A DNA stretch of 64,000 nucleotides from Fonsecaea monophora (lineage: Eukaryota; Ascomycota; Eurotiomycetes; Chaetothyriales; Herpotrichiellaceae), in assembly GCF_001642475.1 (NCBI RefSeq), contig NW_019173937.1, forward strand, positions 186,001 to 250,000. Direction: 5' to 3'. Positions 23,772-35,060 of the stretch are shown here, piece after piece; position 1 is the first letter of the stretch, and every line of letters starts with the position of its first letter. Under the pieces are notes generated by a model. It saw only the letters and a list, made by a program, of their open reading frames with translations. It did not search any database and was not told the DNA's origin. Made by a program: the position numbers and the translations under genes.

Positions 23772-25324
23772 GATATGCGAGCCTTAGAGATTCGATGATC
23801 GACTCCTCGCAGAGGGAAGCGCTGTTAAAAGCAACAAGGGAGGCAACGTCAAGCGGGGTCTTTGGACGTCGTACTGACCTGAAGGAAGGAGGGCGGGAAC
23901 AGTTCAAAGTCATGGGCAATGTCTGCTTTCTATCTGCATGGCGGGGGCACAGGATTGGTAGGAGAATGGTGTTTACCGATAAGTCAGCTCCAGCCACCCC
24001 TTTGGGGGCTTCTGGCTCGATTAACAACGCCCGAGGCGCCCAAGGCAGTGTCAAAGGGCGAAATATCAGGTCCCTAGTCGACATCGGGCCATGCTCAAGC
24101 AAGGAGATGGTTCATTGGGCGCTGATAGGGTTTGTCGTCCGAGCAAAACTCGTAACCTCAATTGGTTCTCTAGAGAACATGACGGAGCACCTCCGTCGAT
24201 TTGATGCAGACGGATCAGGTGCATGTCTGGCTGAGACAGCCTGCTAAGCCTCTGGACCCAAAGTGGACTTGGCAACTCAACAAGGTGGACTGGAACTGAA
24301 GAGATGAAGGAGAAGGCCATGGCTGGCCAATTGTGTGTTCCTTTTGATCCCCGATTCTTTGAACTGACAGCCTGATTTCAATGGGGTTCCCTGCAGAAGC
24401 GAGGGACTCAGAGCTAGTCTCTAGTTAGGCTGTAGGCGCAAACCGCAACGGGGAACGCCTCGCAGTCCGGAGGAAGACAGTTTAGTTAACGGCTTGGAGG
24501 GAGAGGCTGCCAGGACTGTGTTATTCTTAGTGAGATGTTTGCGATTTGTTCATCGACTTTGGCTTGCAGATTGTGTTGAGGTTGGCCAGACCGACTGCGG
24601 TTTAAGGACGTGCAAGGACGTGACAGCCTCGGCATATCAGTACACGTGACAAGCGGCAAGCTGGATCATCACGTGGTCGAATTTCTGACGTCAAGAATGG
24701 TCATGACAGCCTTGGGTTGTCACAGCGCAGCGGAGAGGACATCTGGCAAGTGGAATGGGCAGGACACAGATTTACCTATTTAATTAGCTATGGCATGTAT
24801 GTGTCCCTCGATTCTATCGGTGGAGGTGTACGAGGGTGACTGCGACAGGCCCAGCGAGAGACAAAAAGAGTTCATCTCATCTGCACGAGCTGAGGACAGT
24901 TGCGGGCCTGCACAGATGGTGCATAGCTGGATGGAACTGAATCCTCACTTGCTGTGCGAACCTGGTCGCAGGCCGGTCACCGGGAAGGGGAGGGTAAGTA
25001 GCCTTGAAGACAAAAGCCTGATTCAGCCCGCTTCGCGGTGGTCTGTCACCATGCTCTCTCCATCCAGAATTCCATCGTCTGTCATTACTCCAAGCAGTCT
25101 AGGTCGTCAATATCGTGTAGTCGGTAAGCTCGAGGTTCCTTTCCTGGCTTTCCGGGCTCAATAGGCCCAAATAATGTGCTTTTCTGTGACAATTCAAAAT
25201 AGTCTTTCCAAACAGCCCTCCTCCCCGCCTCGAATCATTTGGGGGGAGCTGCCATCCCGTTCTTTGTTCGAAGATTCGATCCTCGCGCTTAGCCTCGGTG
25301 CTTAGTGCTTGTGCTCCCTTCTGA
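23772..25324. promoter_or_regulatory. Upstream region of membrane protein gene
   Basis: 1.55 kb between two minus-strand genes, carrying the membrane-protein promoter and the 3' UTR of the CBS-protein gene. The frames here (for example 24790-25164 plus) have no recognisable family. A cluster of palindromic sites is annotated separately. Confidence 0.5.
24643..24693. promoter_or_regulatory. Cluster of two CACGTG boxes and one CRE palindrome
   Basis: Two perfect E-box palindromes CACGTG (24643-24648 and 24670-24675) and one perfect CRE palindrome TGACGTCA (24686-24693) within 51 bp. They lie about 0.9 kb upstream of the membrane-protein start on the minus strand. CACGTG is a bHLH site and TGACGTCA a bZIP (ATF/CREB) site in fungi; binding here is inferred. 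Confidence 0.6.
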
Positions 25325-27103
25325 TCAACGATTCCCCGTTGTGCTGCTCTTCCGGCTCAACTCTCCGCTGGGTCGGAGCCCGCTTCCGCCATTACTACCG
25401 ACACTGGGCCGTTGCCCCAGGTCAAAACTTCTCCTAACACTACTTGAGCTGCTTCTCCTCCGTCGCATTCTTATCTCATTTGGATCCGCGACGTCCGCGA
25501 CGCCACCCGCACGTGCGAACAGGATTAGAATGTCGGTGAGGGAAACCACGCCCACAAGACGACCAGAGATGCGCGCTCCTGGAAGCGAAGACGCCGAGAT
25601 TGAGGGTCCCGTGGGAGAGATGAATGGCGGTTTGGGAGAACTATCCACGACAGCGCCCACAGATGTTGAAAATGGGTCGGATGAGGGAGTGGGCACCGCA
25701 ACCGGGGGCGTGATGTGGTGACTTCCTCCGCTGTTTAGTGAGAGGTTGGAGGAGTGACTTGACGTCGGAGCCAGTGTGGCACTATGCATCAGTGGTGTCG
25801 GCGGACCAGAGGAGCTGGGAGAGACGGGCTCGGTTATCCACATTCTGTGGGACTTCGTTGCGACCAGCTTTGCAACTGTGTGCGCAAGGGTCGAAAGCGG
25901 AGTGACGTGGAAAACGGGGAACGAGTCTTTCCCTTCATACATTCCGCGTGTGGAGAGAATGACAGTGATGAAATGGATACATGTGTTGCGGAGGAGCGGC
26001 AAAGAGGTAGACTTTGTGAGGAGTTTGACGTCGACATTGGAGATGTTTCCGATTACGTTGAAGTTGTGGTCGACGACGGCGAGAGAAGAGACGCCCTCGT
26101 TGAGCAGAAGCGTCAAGGCCTCGAAAAGAGGGCGGTCACCACTAGATACAGGGTTAGAATTGCTCGACACAAGTGTATACGCTTGGGCTTACTTGATAGC
26201 AATCACATCTTTGGATCCTATTCTCAAATCACGGAGATTTTGCAGGTATAATTGATCCAACATAGGAAAACTCCGGCCATTTTCCCACAGGAATCTGACC
26301 AGACGACTCTGGCTGAGCACGCCGGTTGCTTCTTTTGTAGTCTCGTCGATCACCACGACTCGATGCACCCCTCTCCCGAATGTCTCAATAGCTTTGAGCA
26401 GGTCGGCGTTTTCGTCAAGGAAAGTCAAAGGCTCTTTTTTGCTCAGATCCTGGATCTCGCGCAAGTGTACGCGTTTACCTTCCCTCGCGCGCTGCGCCAG
26501 TTCCATGAAGTCTTCTGCATGTTCATTGTCATCGGGGTGCGAAAGCCCTATTACTAGCAACAGGTAGGCATTGAGGTCGCGGTGGTCAAACGTGCCGATG
26601 ACAGGGGAGCCTGGTTTTTCGCGGATGAGGACCACTGGGGCGCCTGACTGGATGAGTAGCTAGCATGATACCCTCCGTCAGTTCACGGTTGGCTTGGAGG
26701 AGGGAATGAGCACACTCACATTTGTAGCCGACTCTATCGGGGTGTCATTGTCCACAAATCTCAGATCGTCCGGGTTGACCAGCTCTTTGACCTTGACCTC
26801 AGTCCAATTCCTCCCCGCAAAGCGAGGGTCTGGATTCCGCATAGGTGGGTTGTCAATCAGATCTTGGACGGCGAGATGGGATAGTGAGGGTTGTCTTTGC
26901 GATCGAGGAGAAGGAGGATGACCTCGTAATTCGTTGAAACTCTGGCGGTGATGGGCTGCCGCGCTGGGCATAGACGGGATGCGTAAGGACGGTGTTCTGG
27001 CACCAGTTGAGGGTGATTGGGACTGAGAGTCCATGCTGGAGCGAGAAGATATAGTCGTTGAAGGAGGGGAGGTGACCGGCGGGTCCCGGTTAGGCGTCGA
27101 CAT
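25325..27103 (-). CDS. sds23: Sds23/Moc1-like protein with four CBS domains
   Basis: 555 aa from three exons: 27103-26720, 26659-26193 and 26141-25325, with 60- and 51-bp introns. The Sds23 family in yeasts binds adenine nucleotides through CBS pairs and inhibits PP2A-type phosphatases, linking glucose and stress to mitosis and septation. Seen: a Ser/Pro-rich disordered N-terminus (about 1-85), then CBS-type repeats (VKELVNPDDLRFVDNDTPIE; EPLTFLDENADLLKAIETFG; GDRPLFEALTLLLNEGVSSL; SFPVFHVTPLSTLAHTVAKL), a long Ser-rich insert in the last CBS module, and the closing SGRLVGVVSLTDILILFAR. The C-terminal tail is basic and Ser-rich (RMRRRRSSSSSVRRSFD). The ATG is the first in frame after a GTG-opened stretch. 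SNF4 is a less good fit because of the N-terminal extension and insert. Confidence 0.88.
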
Positions 27104-27641
27104 AATCCTATCAGCCAAGGAGCAACTGTTCGTGTTTTGTTGGTCGCTTCGTATGGGAATTGAAGATGGAAATGCGGTGGAGGTGGGGGTAGTTCGCACC
27201 TCAATTGGTCGTGAGGGGGGAAAAGTTTGTTACAGACAAGTACTGAGAGTGGTGTGATTGTCCTTGTTATCTCTTTCCAGCAGCAAACACAGTTCTAGAT
27301 GCTCGATGCGGTTGAAGATTGATCGACTTTTTCGTTATCAGATCCGCGCAGGATGAGATCATGTGAGGTGTGTAAGTGCATTGGCAAACCAGTTCCCTGC
27401 TGATCCGTGCGTTGCGAATATTTCAGTGTGTATGTATGTATTCGTAATGAGGCTCACTATCTGACTTTCTAGGTATCTAGTAAGGCTGGGGCTAGGCGCC
27501 CGATCCCCAAAGGCATCGTAGTTGCGTCAGTTGGACTAAACTGCCGACAAATCTCTCCTCAGACATTTGCACATTGGTACGCTGTTAGCGGTGTGAACTC
27601 TATACGGAGCACGAGGGCCAACGTCCTCGTCCAGATCACAT
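27104..27641. other. Intergenic region, CBS-protein promoter
   Basis: 538 bp between minus-strand genes: promoter and leader of the CBS-protein gene and the 3' end of the next. No feature of note. Confidence 0.5.
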
Positions 27642-29002
27642 CTATGACGTGAACTCATTGAGCATGTCGGTGATATTCTTGCCACCCGACTTTATGACAG
27701 GCCTTTCCCGCGACCCTCGCTTTGGAGGAGGCGATGCGGCTCCTGGGGTTCCTTGGTCTTGGTTTCTGACCCTCTTCGTCGGCTCACGGTTGCTCCTGAT
27801 GGAAGAAGATCCTCCCTTGGCCTTCCAACTGTGTGTCTTGATATTCTCCAGGAAAATCGTCCTTGTGGAAGGGAAGTCATCAACAATATGCGACCACTTT
27901 CGAGGATTGCCGATCCATACTTCCAGCAATGGAAGCCCGTCAGCAAGGCTGGGCCGACGCTTGTGTGCTAACTGGCTGTACAGCTCCAGACTGTCGTAGT
28001 AGCAGCCCGACACCGAGCCAAAAGCAAAGTCCTGGCTCCCAAGGATTGGTCGCAAGCTTTTGGCACTCTTCTTTGCGTGCCTAGCCTCCCACCCTGCGGT
28101 TTGCGCGGTTGATTCCCACACTCCACGGTTTTTCTGGTGCATTTTCGGGCAGTCTGTGATGATGATCTGGCATAGAGAGGGGAAGAACTCTGTGTATTTG
28201 AAGATCCAGTCTGATAGATGTTCCTGCCAGCCAAACAATATCACCCGCAGGTGTTGAAAGGCCTCTCCCGACCGTGCAAGATCTGCCCAAGAACGCAAGA
28301 CACGTTCATCAAATTTGGAAAGATTGTTGTCGATCGTGACCTGACCATCTGAAAGATCCAGCACGGCGAGATTTAGTATCGTATGTATCGAGACAAGGCT
28401 GCTTATTGCCATCTGCTTTGGGGAGATTCGCAGGCAAACAAGCCACTGTAATTCTTTAGACGTGATTCCGTTGAAGTACTCCGTAATTGGTACTGATAGC
28501 TGCTTAATGTCCAGAAGATACCGGTATTCGCGCCTCCCAAACTCTTCTGAACTGGGATATGCCGCTGCCAGTGTTCTCCAGGCATGAAAACTCTCCGCCC
28601 GCCTAACTCTAGATATCAGCAACTGTGCAGATGGGGTTTTTCTGAAAAATACTACATTGAGAGCAGCTGTTCCCAGACCTTCTGTGCTATTGCCCACGGT
28701 ACGGTCGCGAAGTGTTCTGGTGTTAGATTTCTGAACTGACTAGCAACTTTGGTCCTCGCCATAGCCCCTAAGGAACGGGCTCCTATTGAATTCGGGGGTG
28801 GCTTCTTGACCAAATTAGGTGTCTTGGGTTCACCTATCCAGTCCACATATTTGCTTCGATTTGGACGTACTTCTATTTCAGAGTACACTTGTCCCGACTC
28901 CGCGTCGAACTTTCGTACCGTTGGTGGGTCTGGACGAGGCGCAGAACTGTATGAACCCGACGGTGGAGGCTTCCTATTTGCTGGTCCCACCGTATATTTC
29001 AT
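27642..29002 (-). CDS. F-box-like protein of unknown function
   Basis: 437 aa from two exons, 29002-28656 and 28608-27642, joined by a 47-bp intron (GTAGTA donor, GCTGATATCTAG end) that restores the frame from KVWEQLLS to RRAESFHAW. Seen: a Pro-rich start, then LTPEHFATVPWAIAQKVWEQ, which has the Leu/Pro/Trp spacing of a short F-box-like helix pair, then a leucine-rich helical/strand region (LVSIHTILNLAVLDLSDGQV, RVILFGWQEHLS) that could form an LRR-like fold, and a basic Ser/Arg tail (PPPKRGSRERP). If F-box, it would be the substrate arm of an SCF ubiquitin ligase; this rests on pattern only. No close named family was recognised. Confidence 0.72.
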
Positions 29003-30346
29003 GTTGCACTTTGAGACCTTTTATATCCTCATTAAGTCTTTTGGCGCAGTCACATCCAGTGACGGTGCCTCGAGAGATAGTCGTACGCTTGCCGGGGATC
29101 TCAGCTGACCAAAGTAGACCTTAGTAGCTTGGTCATCGTAATAAGAGACTCTTTGGCCATTGTGATATTTCTCAAACTTGCAGATCTGATGTCAAATGGG
29201 TGGTATTCGGTACATGAGACGGTTGACTTGATGAAAGATGGACATTGAGCGTGTCGAAATTTATGTCTCCGACACCACGAGTGGCGCTGTGCACGTGAGT
29301 TCGCGTTGAGGCTGTGCCAATGACATCATCGGGACGCGACCTGAGGTGAAGGTCCTTCAGCAAGCATCTACCTACTTTACAAGGACGAAGTGTACCTCGT
29401 AGGAAGCGAAATATGTCTACAATCATCCTTACTCTTCTTTTTTGCATACCTTACACATGCTGTCGGCTGGAGTGTACCGTGTGTTTCCGTCGTTCCCTAC
29501 CCGACGGATGGGACCGATGAATGACTCCGCGAGACTTGTTGGCAGCCGCCAGAAGAAACCAGCGGAGCTCAACGGCATCATACCACCTCGTACGCTAAGA
29601 TCCTTAGGTAGCGTCTGAGACCTCAAAAAACGCCTCCAACGACGATTCGCCCTCGACGATCTGCCGCGAGCCAGGCCCGGAAGATGTAATCTGCTAGATA
29701 CCGAGAGCAGATCCACTAGAGCAACGGGGAAACTGCTATTACAACTTGATTTAAGAGGCGGATCTACATTAGCTATTCCAGAAAACGTCTTGCTTTCCGA
29801 CCGATTCTTGCGGAGGAAGAATCAGCGAAGCCTCGGAACCGCCTTCATCATCTCGTTGGCCAGTCTCGCTTGTCAATGTCTTCTCCGCACTCGAACTTGT
29901 TGGTTTTACGGGGGATTTGCGAGCCCTATTCCGTCACAGGTCTAAGATTTTCATGCGAAAACCAATCACAATGCCGTGAACTTCGAATAAACCGCCCGTT
30001 CCTGATTCTGGGCCATTCTGGAGCTGGGGCTGGTTCCGAAACCCCGCAAACGGGCTTCATCGGAGGGGAACCGACGGACAATCTGACAAACCGGCTTTTG
30101 CAAATCTATTGACGTCTTCGTACTTTGGTATGTTGGAGACATTGAGCCTATTCTTCATTGGCTTCCACCCTGACGGTGGCTTCAACTGAGCTGTGTGACA
30201 TCTTAAGCGGTGAGCACAACATGTCATATCGTGCGGGGTTAGACACGATCCCAAAGGTAGGAAGAGCGACGACAAAGCTCAAATATCCGTGATGAGACGC
30301 TCAAGTATCCCGGAAACTCGCCAGCAGTAAGGTTGAATCTTCCAAA
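29003..30346. other. Intergenic region between divergent genes
   Basis: 1.34 kb between the F-box-like gene (-) and the lactonohydrolase gene (+), so it should include both promoters. Minus-strand frame 29429-29716 is Arg-rich without family character. No repeat or RNA gene recognised. Confidence 0.5.
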
Positions 30347-32086
30347 ATGCTTCTCAAAATCCTCTTCGCTGGCTTGGCTGCCTTCGTCCCCTCGATCTCT
30401 GCTCAGTCAAATTCCAGTCAGATACTAGTGGTTGACCAGAGGAGTTTCAATGTTTTGAAGCCTGTTCCTCCTCCGTCACAGTCAAACCTTACCACAGTGA
30501 GAGACCCAGACGCTATGGACCGCCATGTGCCTGTTTCCATAACCTTGCTGATTCCAAGGGGTAGATTTTTGTCCCTCCCGGTGTTACCCTGGAACAAGCC
30601 CTGGCGAAACCCTTCCATGTCTACGATGAGGCCTTCCTAGATATCATCGGGACGAACCCGACCTTGACACTGATTGCCAGTACTAATAGTGATCCACTTT
30701 TCCATGAGGCAGTTGTTTGGTACGTTTCGAAAGCTTGATATGCTACCCAGAGATCTACAAACCTGTCGCGGGACTAAGTATGCGCCCTAGGTACCCTCCC
30801 ACCGATGAGATCTTGTAAGTTTCGCTCATTTCTGTACTGTTATATCGTTCCTATCAGTCACCGTACTGGTGGAAAATTAACAAGTATTCATAGCTTCGTC
30901 CAGAACGCCGGAGCGACTGCCGCTGGGACTGGTCTCAATAAGTCAAATATCATCCAAAAGATCGCCTTGAGTCAAGCTGCGGCAGTTTCGTCCTTGCGCA
31001 ATGCGAGCGGCCAAGTGGATGTTGTGACCGTCAATGCTACTCCTCCGGTGGTGAACTCGAACGGTTTGAAACCACTGACACTCCCTGTCTTTTCATTCCG
31101 GAGACTGATATATATTGGCCAGGTGCAACTCAGTATCGGGGTCAGCTCCTCTTTAGTGGTGAAGGACAGGGCAACAACACCGCACCCGCGTTGTACGTTA
31201 TGAATCCACGCTCTCCATACAACACAACGGGTGGGTTCTGGTTTTTCCATATGCCACACTTCTGCAAAAATCCCCAGCGATATTTGCTAATGTCTGCCAC
31301 AGTTCTCGTGAACAACTACTTTGGCCGCCAATGGAATTCTCTCAATGATGTAGCGGTCAATCCTATGAACGGTGATGTGTATTTCACGGACACCCTATAC
31401 GGCTATCTACAAGACTTCCGCCCTTCACCAGAATTACCGAATCAAGTGTATCGCTTCACACCGTCCACAGGAGCTGTATCAGTGGTAGCCGATGGATTCG
31501 ATCTGCCAAATGGTACGTTGCTGGTGCCTCAAATCGCTGCTTTGGAAGGCGAGACAGGATGAATACTGATTAGCGACAACAAGGCATCACCTTCTCCCCT
31601 AATGGGTCATTAGCATATGTGACCGACACAGGTGCCCAGTATTCCTTCTTTGGGTATAACATGACAGCACCAGCCTCGATGTAAGTGGCTCTGCAACATG
31701 CGAGATTTGGGAGATGCTGCCATGGATCCCACCGTCACTCGTGTTCGTACCGCGTGTCCAATCTGACATTTGTGAACAGCTATCAATTCACTGTCCTCCC
31801 CGACGGAACATTTGCGAATCGGAAACTTTTCACCTATTCGAGCGTCGGCATCCCAGACGGGATACACTGTGATACCAACGGCAACGTGTACTCGGGTGTT
31901 GGCGATGGTGTGCATGTGTGGGACCCTTCAGGCAAACTGCTCGGCAAGATCTTTCTGGGCACGACATCTGCCAACTTCAATTTTGCAGGCAAAGGTCGTA
32001 TGGTCATTTGCGCCGAGACGGAGCTCTATTATGCGACGCTGGCGGCCGAGGGGGTGGTAGTGTCGAGTCAGCTCCCACCATCTTGA
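30347..32086 (+). CDS. Secreted SMP-30/gluconolactonase-type lactonohydrolase
   Basis: 406 aa from eight exons: 30347-30496, 30565-30719, 30791-30814, 30894-31063, 31123-31230, 31303-31512, 31584-31680 and 31780-32086. Phases agree across all seven introns (59-99 bp); exon 3 is only 24 bp. Seen: signal peptide (MLLKILFAGLAAFVPSISA), then six-bladed propeller motifs of fungal lactonohydrolases: FHVYDEAFLDIIGTNPTLTL, FHEAVVWYPPTDEIFFVQNA, YRGQLLFSGEGQG, WNSLNDVAVNPMNGDVYFTD, ADGFDLPNGITFSPNG, GIPDGIHCDTNGNVY. The family opens aldono- and other lactones using a bound metal ion (Glu, Asn, Asp ligands). Secreted location is predicted. It lies to the left of the ADH/ALDH/BVMO genes. The exact lactone is unknown. 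Confidence 0.9.
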
Positions 32087-32895
32087 AGTGGGTTGGGAAG
32101 GGTTTCAATGCATATCGCAAGAGCCATATGAGTTTGAAATCTCACGATCGACCGGAGACCCCAGGGGACCGGAGTTTCCCTCCCCTGTTACCGTGTTTTT
32201 TTGGGGAATCTTGGACAGAGTTATCACCCTGACACAACGTATAGGCGCTACGATCCAATGGAAAGAAAAGGTCCCGCACCGCGACGACGAAAACGTTACT
32301 GCCGTGCCAGATCTTGTCAAATTGTTTGTCATATTTTTCAGACCCATGAGATGCGCCTGGTCTGGGAGCCAACCACGGTTTGGGGTTGTAGGAAGAAGTA
32401 GCCCGTTATATCGATCGGACGAAAGGCCGGCTCGATCTTGATCTTGATCCTGATCTTTACTAAATCATCCATCCATCCATCTCTCTCTCTCTGTTTCTTT
32501 TTCTCTCTCCACGTTCACAAAGCCACTGAAAGAACAGGTAGGTGTCCCATGTCATGTGTTGAGGCTGGTCTCGGAAACCCATGACAAAAAAAATTGTTAA
32601 AAAAAACAGTCTGTCTGCCAGTTGCGGTCTGCACGTTCGCGAATTGTCCCTGATTACACCCGCAGCCTTCATCTGTTGTGTGATGATTGGTTCTAGGTTG
32701 TCCCAGCGAGAGCGAGCTGCTGTCAAATGAAATCCCAACGCCGACGCCTGACGCCCGACGGGACAAGCAATAAAAAGAGACTCGAAAGGGAGAGAAAAGG
32801 ACAAACCCTATAACGCAAAAGTAACAGGCCCTGAGTCAGAAAGGGAGGCTCGTGGGTGCAGCTGCAATCGTTCTTGCGTGCAATCAATCGATCAA
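32087..32895. other. Convergent intergenic region with simple repeats
   Basis: About 810 bp between the convergent lactonohydrolase and deformylase genes. It includes a CCAT/CT-rich simple repeat (about 32465-32512) and poly-A/T runs near 32585-32606. No gene seen. Confidence 0.55.
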
Positions 32896-33624
32896 TCAAT
32901 CCCCCCATTTATGGTCCGTCTGTGTCGTGGGCCAGTCGTGCGGATAAGCCTTTTTCACTTCCAGATCTCTGTACTTCCGGTCCATCTCCTCCCTCCGGCC
33001 CAGGGAGACGCGGTCGCCGTAGACAATACCGTTCAAGTGGTCGACCTCGTGCTGTAGAACGTGGCTGAATAGGCCCGTGGCGTGGATCCTGACGGCGTCG
33101 CCGCGCTGGTCGACTCCGTTGATTGTGATGGCGCCGAGGCGTGATACTGAAGCCGAGATGCCAGGGTAGGAGAGGCAACCCTCGGTCATGGACAGGGTTC
33201 GCGGCGGCGCGTTTGCTTGGTGATATGCATAGGTATGGGACGTGGCGGGACCGACTCGGCCTGCATCGTGGTTTTGTTCGCCGTCGACTCCGCCGTCGTC
33301 ATCCCCGGCGGGCTTCTGAGACGAAGGCTCGATGACGGGATTACACACGGCGCCCCATCGTCGCGCGCCCCACGCGTCCTCCATATCGTACACAAATACC
33401 CTCAAATCCACGCCGATCTGGTTCGCAGCCAACCCCGTTCCACCGGCGGCGTGCATGGTTGCAAACATGTCGGCGACGAGCGTGTCGAGCTCTTTGGTGT
33501 TGAAGGCCGTCACGGGCCGCAGTTCGCGGTGTAAGATGGGCGTACCCCAGCGCAGGATGGGCAAGATCCGGCCACCATCATCTCCACTGTCACCATCTTG
33601 ACGAGGATCGGGCTGAGAAGACAT
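32896..33624 (-). CDS. Peptide deformylase, bacterial type
   Basis: 242-aa intronless gene for peptide deformylase, the metalloenzyme that removes the N-formyl group from new polypeptides. All three signature motifs are intact: GTGLAANQ (62-69), EGCLS (148-152) and HEVDH (192-196), giving the Cys-His-His metal site and catalytic Glu. Residues about 101-141 form an Asp/Gly/Gln-rich insert between motifs 1 and 2 that core PDFs lack. The start is the first ATG; the frame is open 35 codons further upstream but only from GTG. No clear mitochondrial presequence is visible from this start, so location is open. Yeast lacks PDF and the enzyme is patchy in fungi, so bacterial ancestry by transfer is a reasonable inference. 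It is convergent with the lactonohydrolase. Confidence 0.92.
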   Translation of the reverse strand: MSSQPDPRQDGDSGDDGGRILPILRWGTPILHRELRPVTAFNTKELDTLVADMFATMHAAGGTGLAANQIGVDLRVFVYDMEDAWGARRWGAVCNPVIEPSSQKPAGDDDGGVDGEQNHDAGRVGPATSHTYAYHQANAPPRTLSMTEGCLSYPGISASVSRLGAITINGVDQRGDAVRIHATGLFSHVLQHEVDHLNGIVYGDRVSLGRREEMDRKYRDLEVKKAYPHDWPTTQTDHKWGD

Positions 33625-35060
33625 TTGATTTCGTCTACCCACCCGGGGTTTGATTTCCTCCTCGCCACGAAGTTTTTTAGCCTGGGGCCCTCTATGTTGG
33701 AGATTGATTGGTCCGTAAGAAAAAGCCACGAGATTCAGCGCATCCCAAAAACCGGCCCTATCTGTCCTTCCTGGTGTTTTTTTTCCCTTGGTCCAGGGAT
33801 CCCCCTCTCCCCCACGAGATAGAAACTTGTGAAAACTACCCTAGCGCGCGGGCGCGGAGATATTTGCCAATAAACGTGGCCCGCTTGTCAGATGCGTTGC
33901 GCCTAAACTCACTTTGAGAGACACACGCGAGCGACCTGGACGGAAGAAAGAGCCTGCTTGTTCCTTCCGAAGAGATTGTGGGTTGTTTTTTTTTTCGCTC
34001 GCGAAGTTGGGTATACGAGGTTCCTCGTTTAATCGACTCCGCACGCCCAAGGGAAGAAAGATACGAGGAGAAGGTCATTTAGCGTTGCATGGCGCGGGTC
34101 GACAGAGGTCGAGACGAGTGAAAACCTGCTCGGCGCTCACGTGCCACAGGACCCTGAGATTAGACGGTGCCAAGGCCACCTATGCACTAATAAATCTTAG
34201 ACTAGCCACTACCAGCGTAGTCGTTTTATTAACTACGAGTTCGAGTGAGTACTCGATACCTACCTAGGTAAGTATCATGTCGTACTCAGATTATGGGATA
34301 CATTGATATTGCTCCAACAAGGATTTGCCACGGTTTCTTGTAAATAATAATGCATGAGATAATAATCTCACTACCTGGACCAAAGATTTCGAGCTGCCCG
34401 TGCCTCTCAATCGGACTGTGGTCAAGGACTGGTAGAGCAGTGACACCCATTGAAGGCAGATTAAACAACATAGTAAGGTGATATCTGCTCAATCTTACAA
34501 CATACACTTTGGGTATTCTATTTTGGACCCTTGTGATCACTCAGCATGAGCACCAAGACTGGGGAAACCTGGGGAGAGGGAAAGGCCGAGACTTTTCCAG
34601 CACAAGGCTGAGGATGCCGGGCGGACGAGGCTGAAGCTGCTGGAGCCAATCGAGGCAAAGCGAGTCAGCGCTCGATTCAACACGCAGACTAACAAGAGTC
34701 AACTTTCTCCGTCGTGCCAGACGACGGCGCGGGGATTACACTCCTATTACTTCACACACCTCTGTCCAGCTTCGGGAATGATGCGTGCCTTTGGAATTCT
34801 TCATTCTATGGGCGCTGATTCAGCGTCAAGCACCAAAACCATCCTTCACTCTGGAATGAAGTTCCGAGCGCAGAGATCGCAATGCTGCAGTTCCCTTCCC
34901 AGGCGTCCGCGTTCGCATCCCTTATACCGATGACTGAGTTTGTCTCTTCCAGATATATCAAAGTGCCTGGCCTCCAGGACTCGCCTCCAATGTACCCTAC
35001 GACGGGGTCTTTCACAGGAACCGATCCTAGAGCTGATTTTTGTAATTGAGACCGCGCAGC
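33625..35060. promoter_or_regulatory. Divergent intergenic region, deformylase / AtuA-like
   Basis: 1.44 kb between divergent start codons. Poly-T/A stretches occur near 33778-33790 and 33985-33995, and A/T-rich DNA near 34180-34360. No gene-like frame with family character. Confidence 0.5.

Noticed and set aside
24790..25164. 124-codon plus-strand frame
   Set aside because: Mixed Cys/Ser/Arg composition and no family; likely chance in the region between two minus-strand genes.
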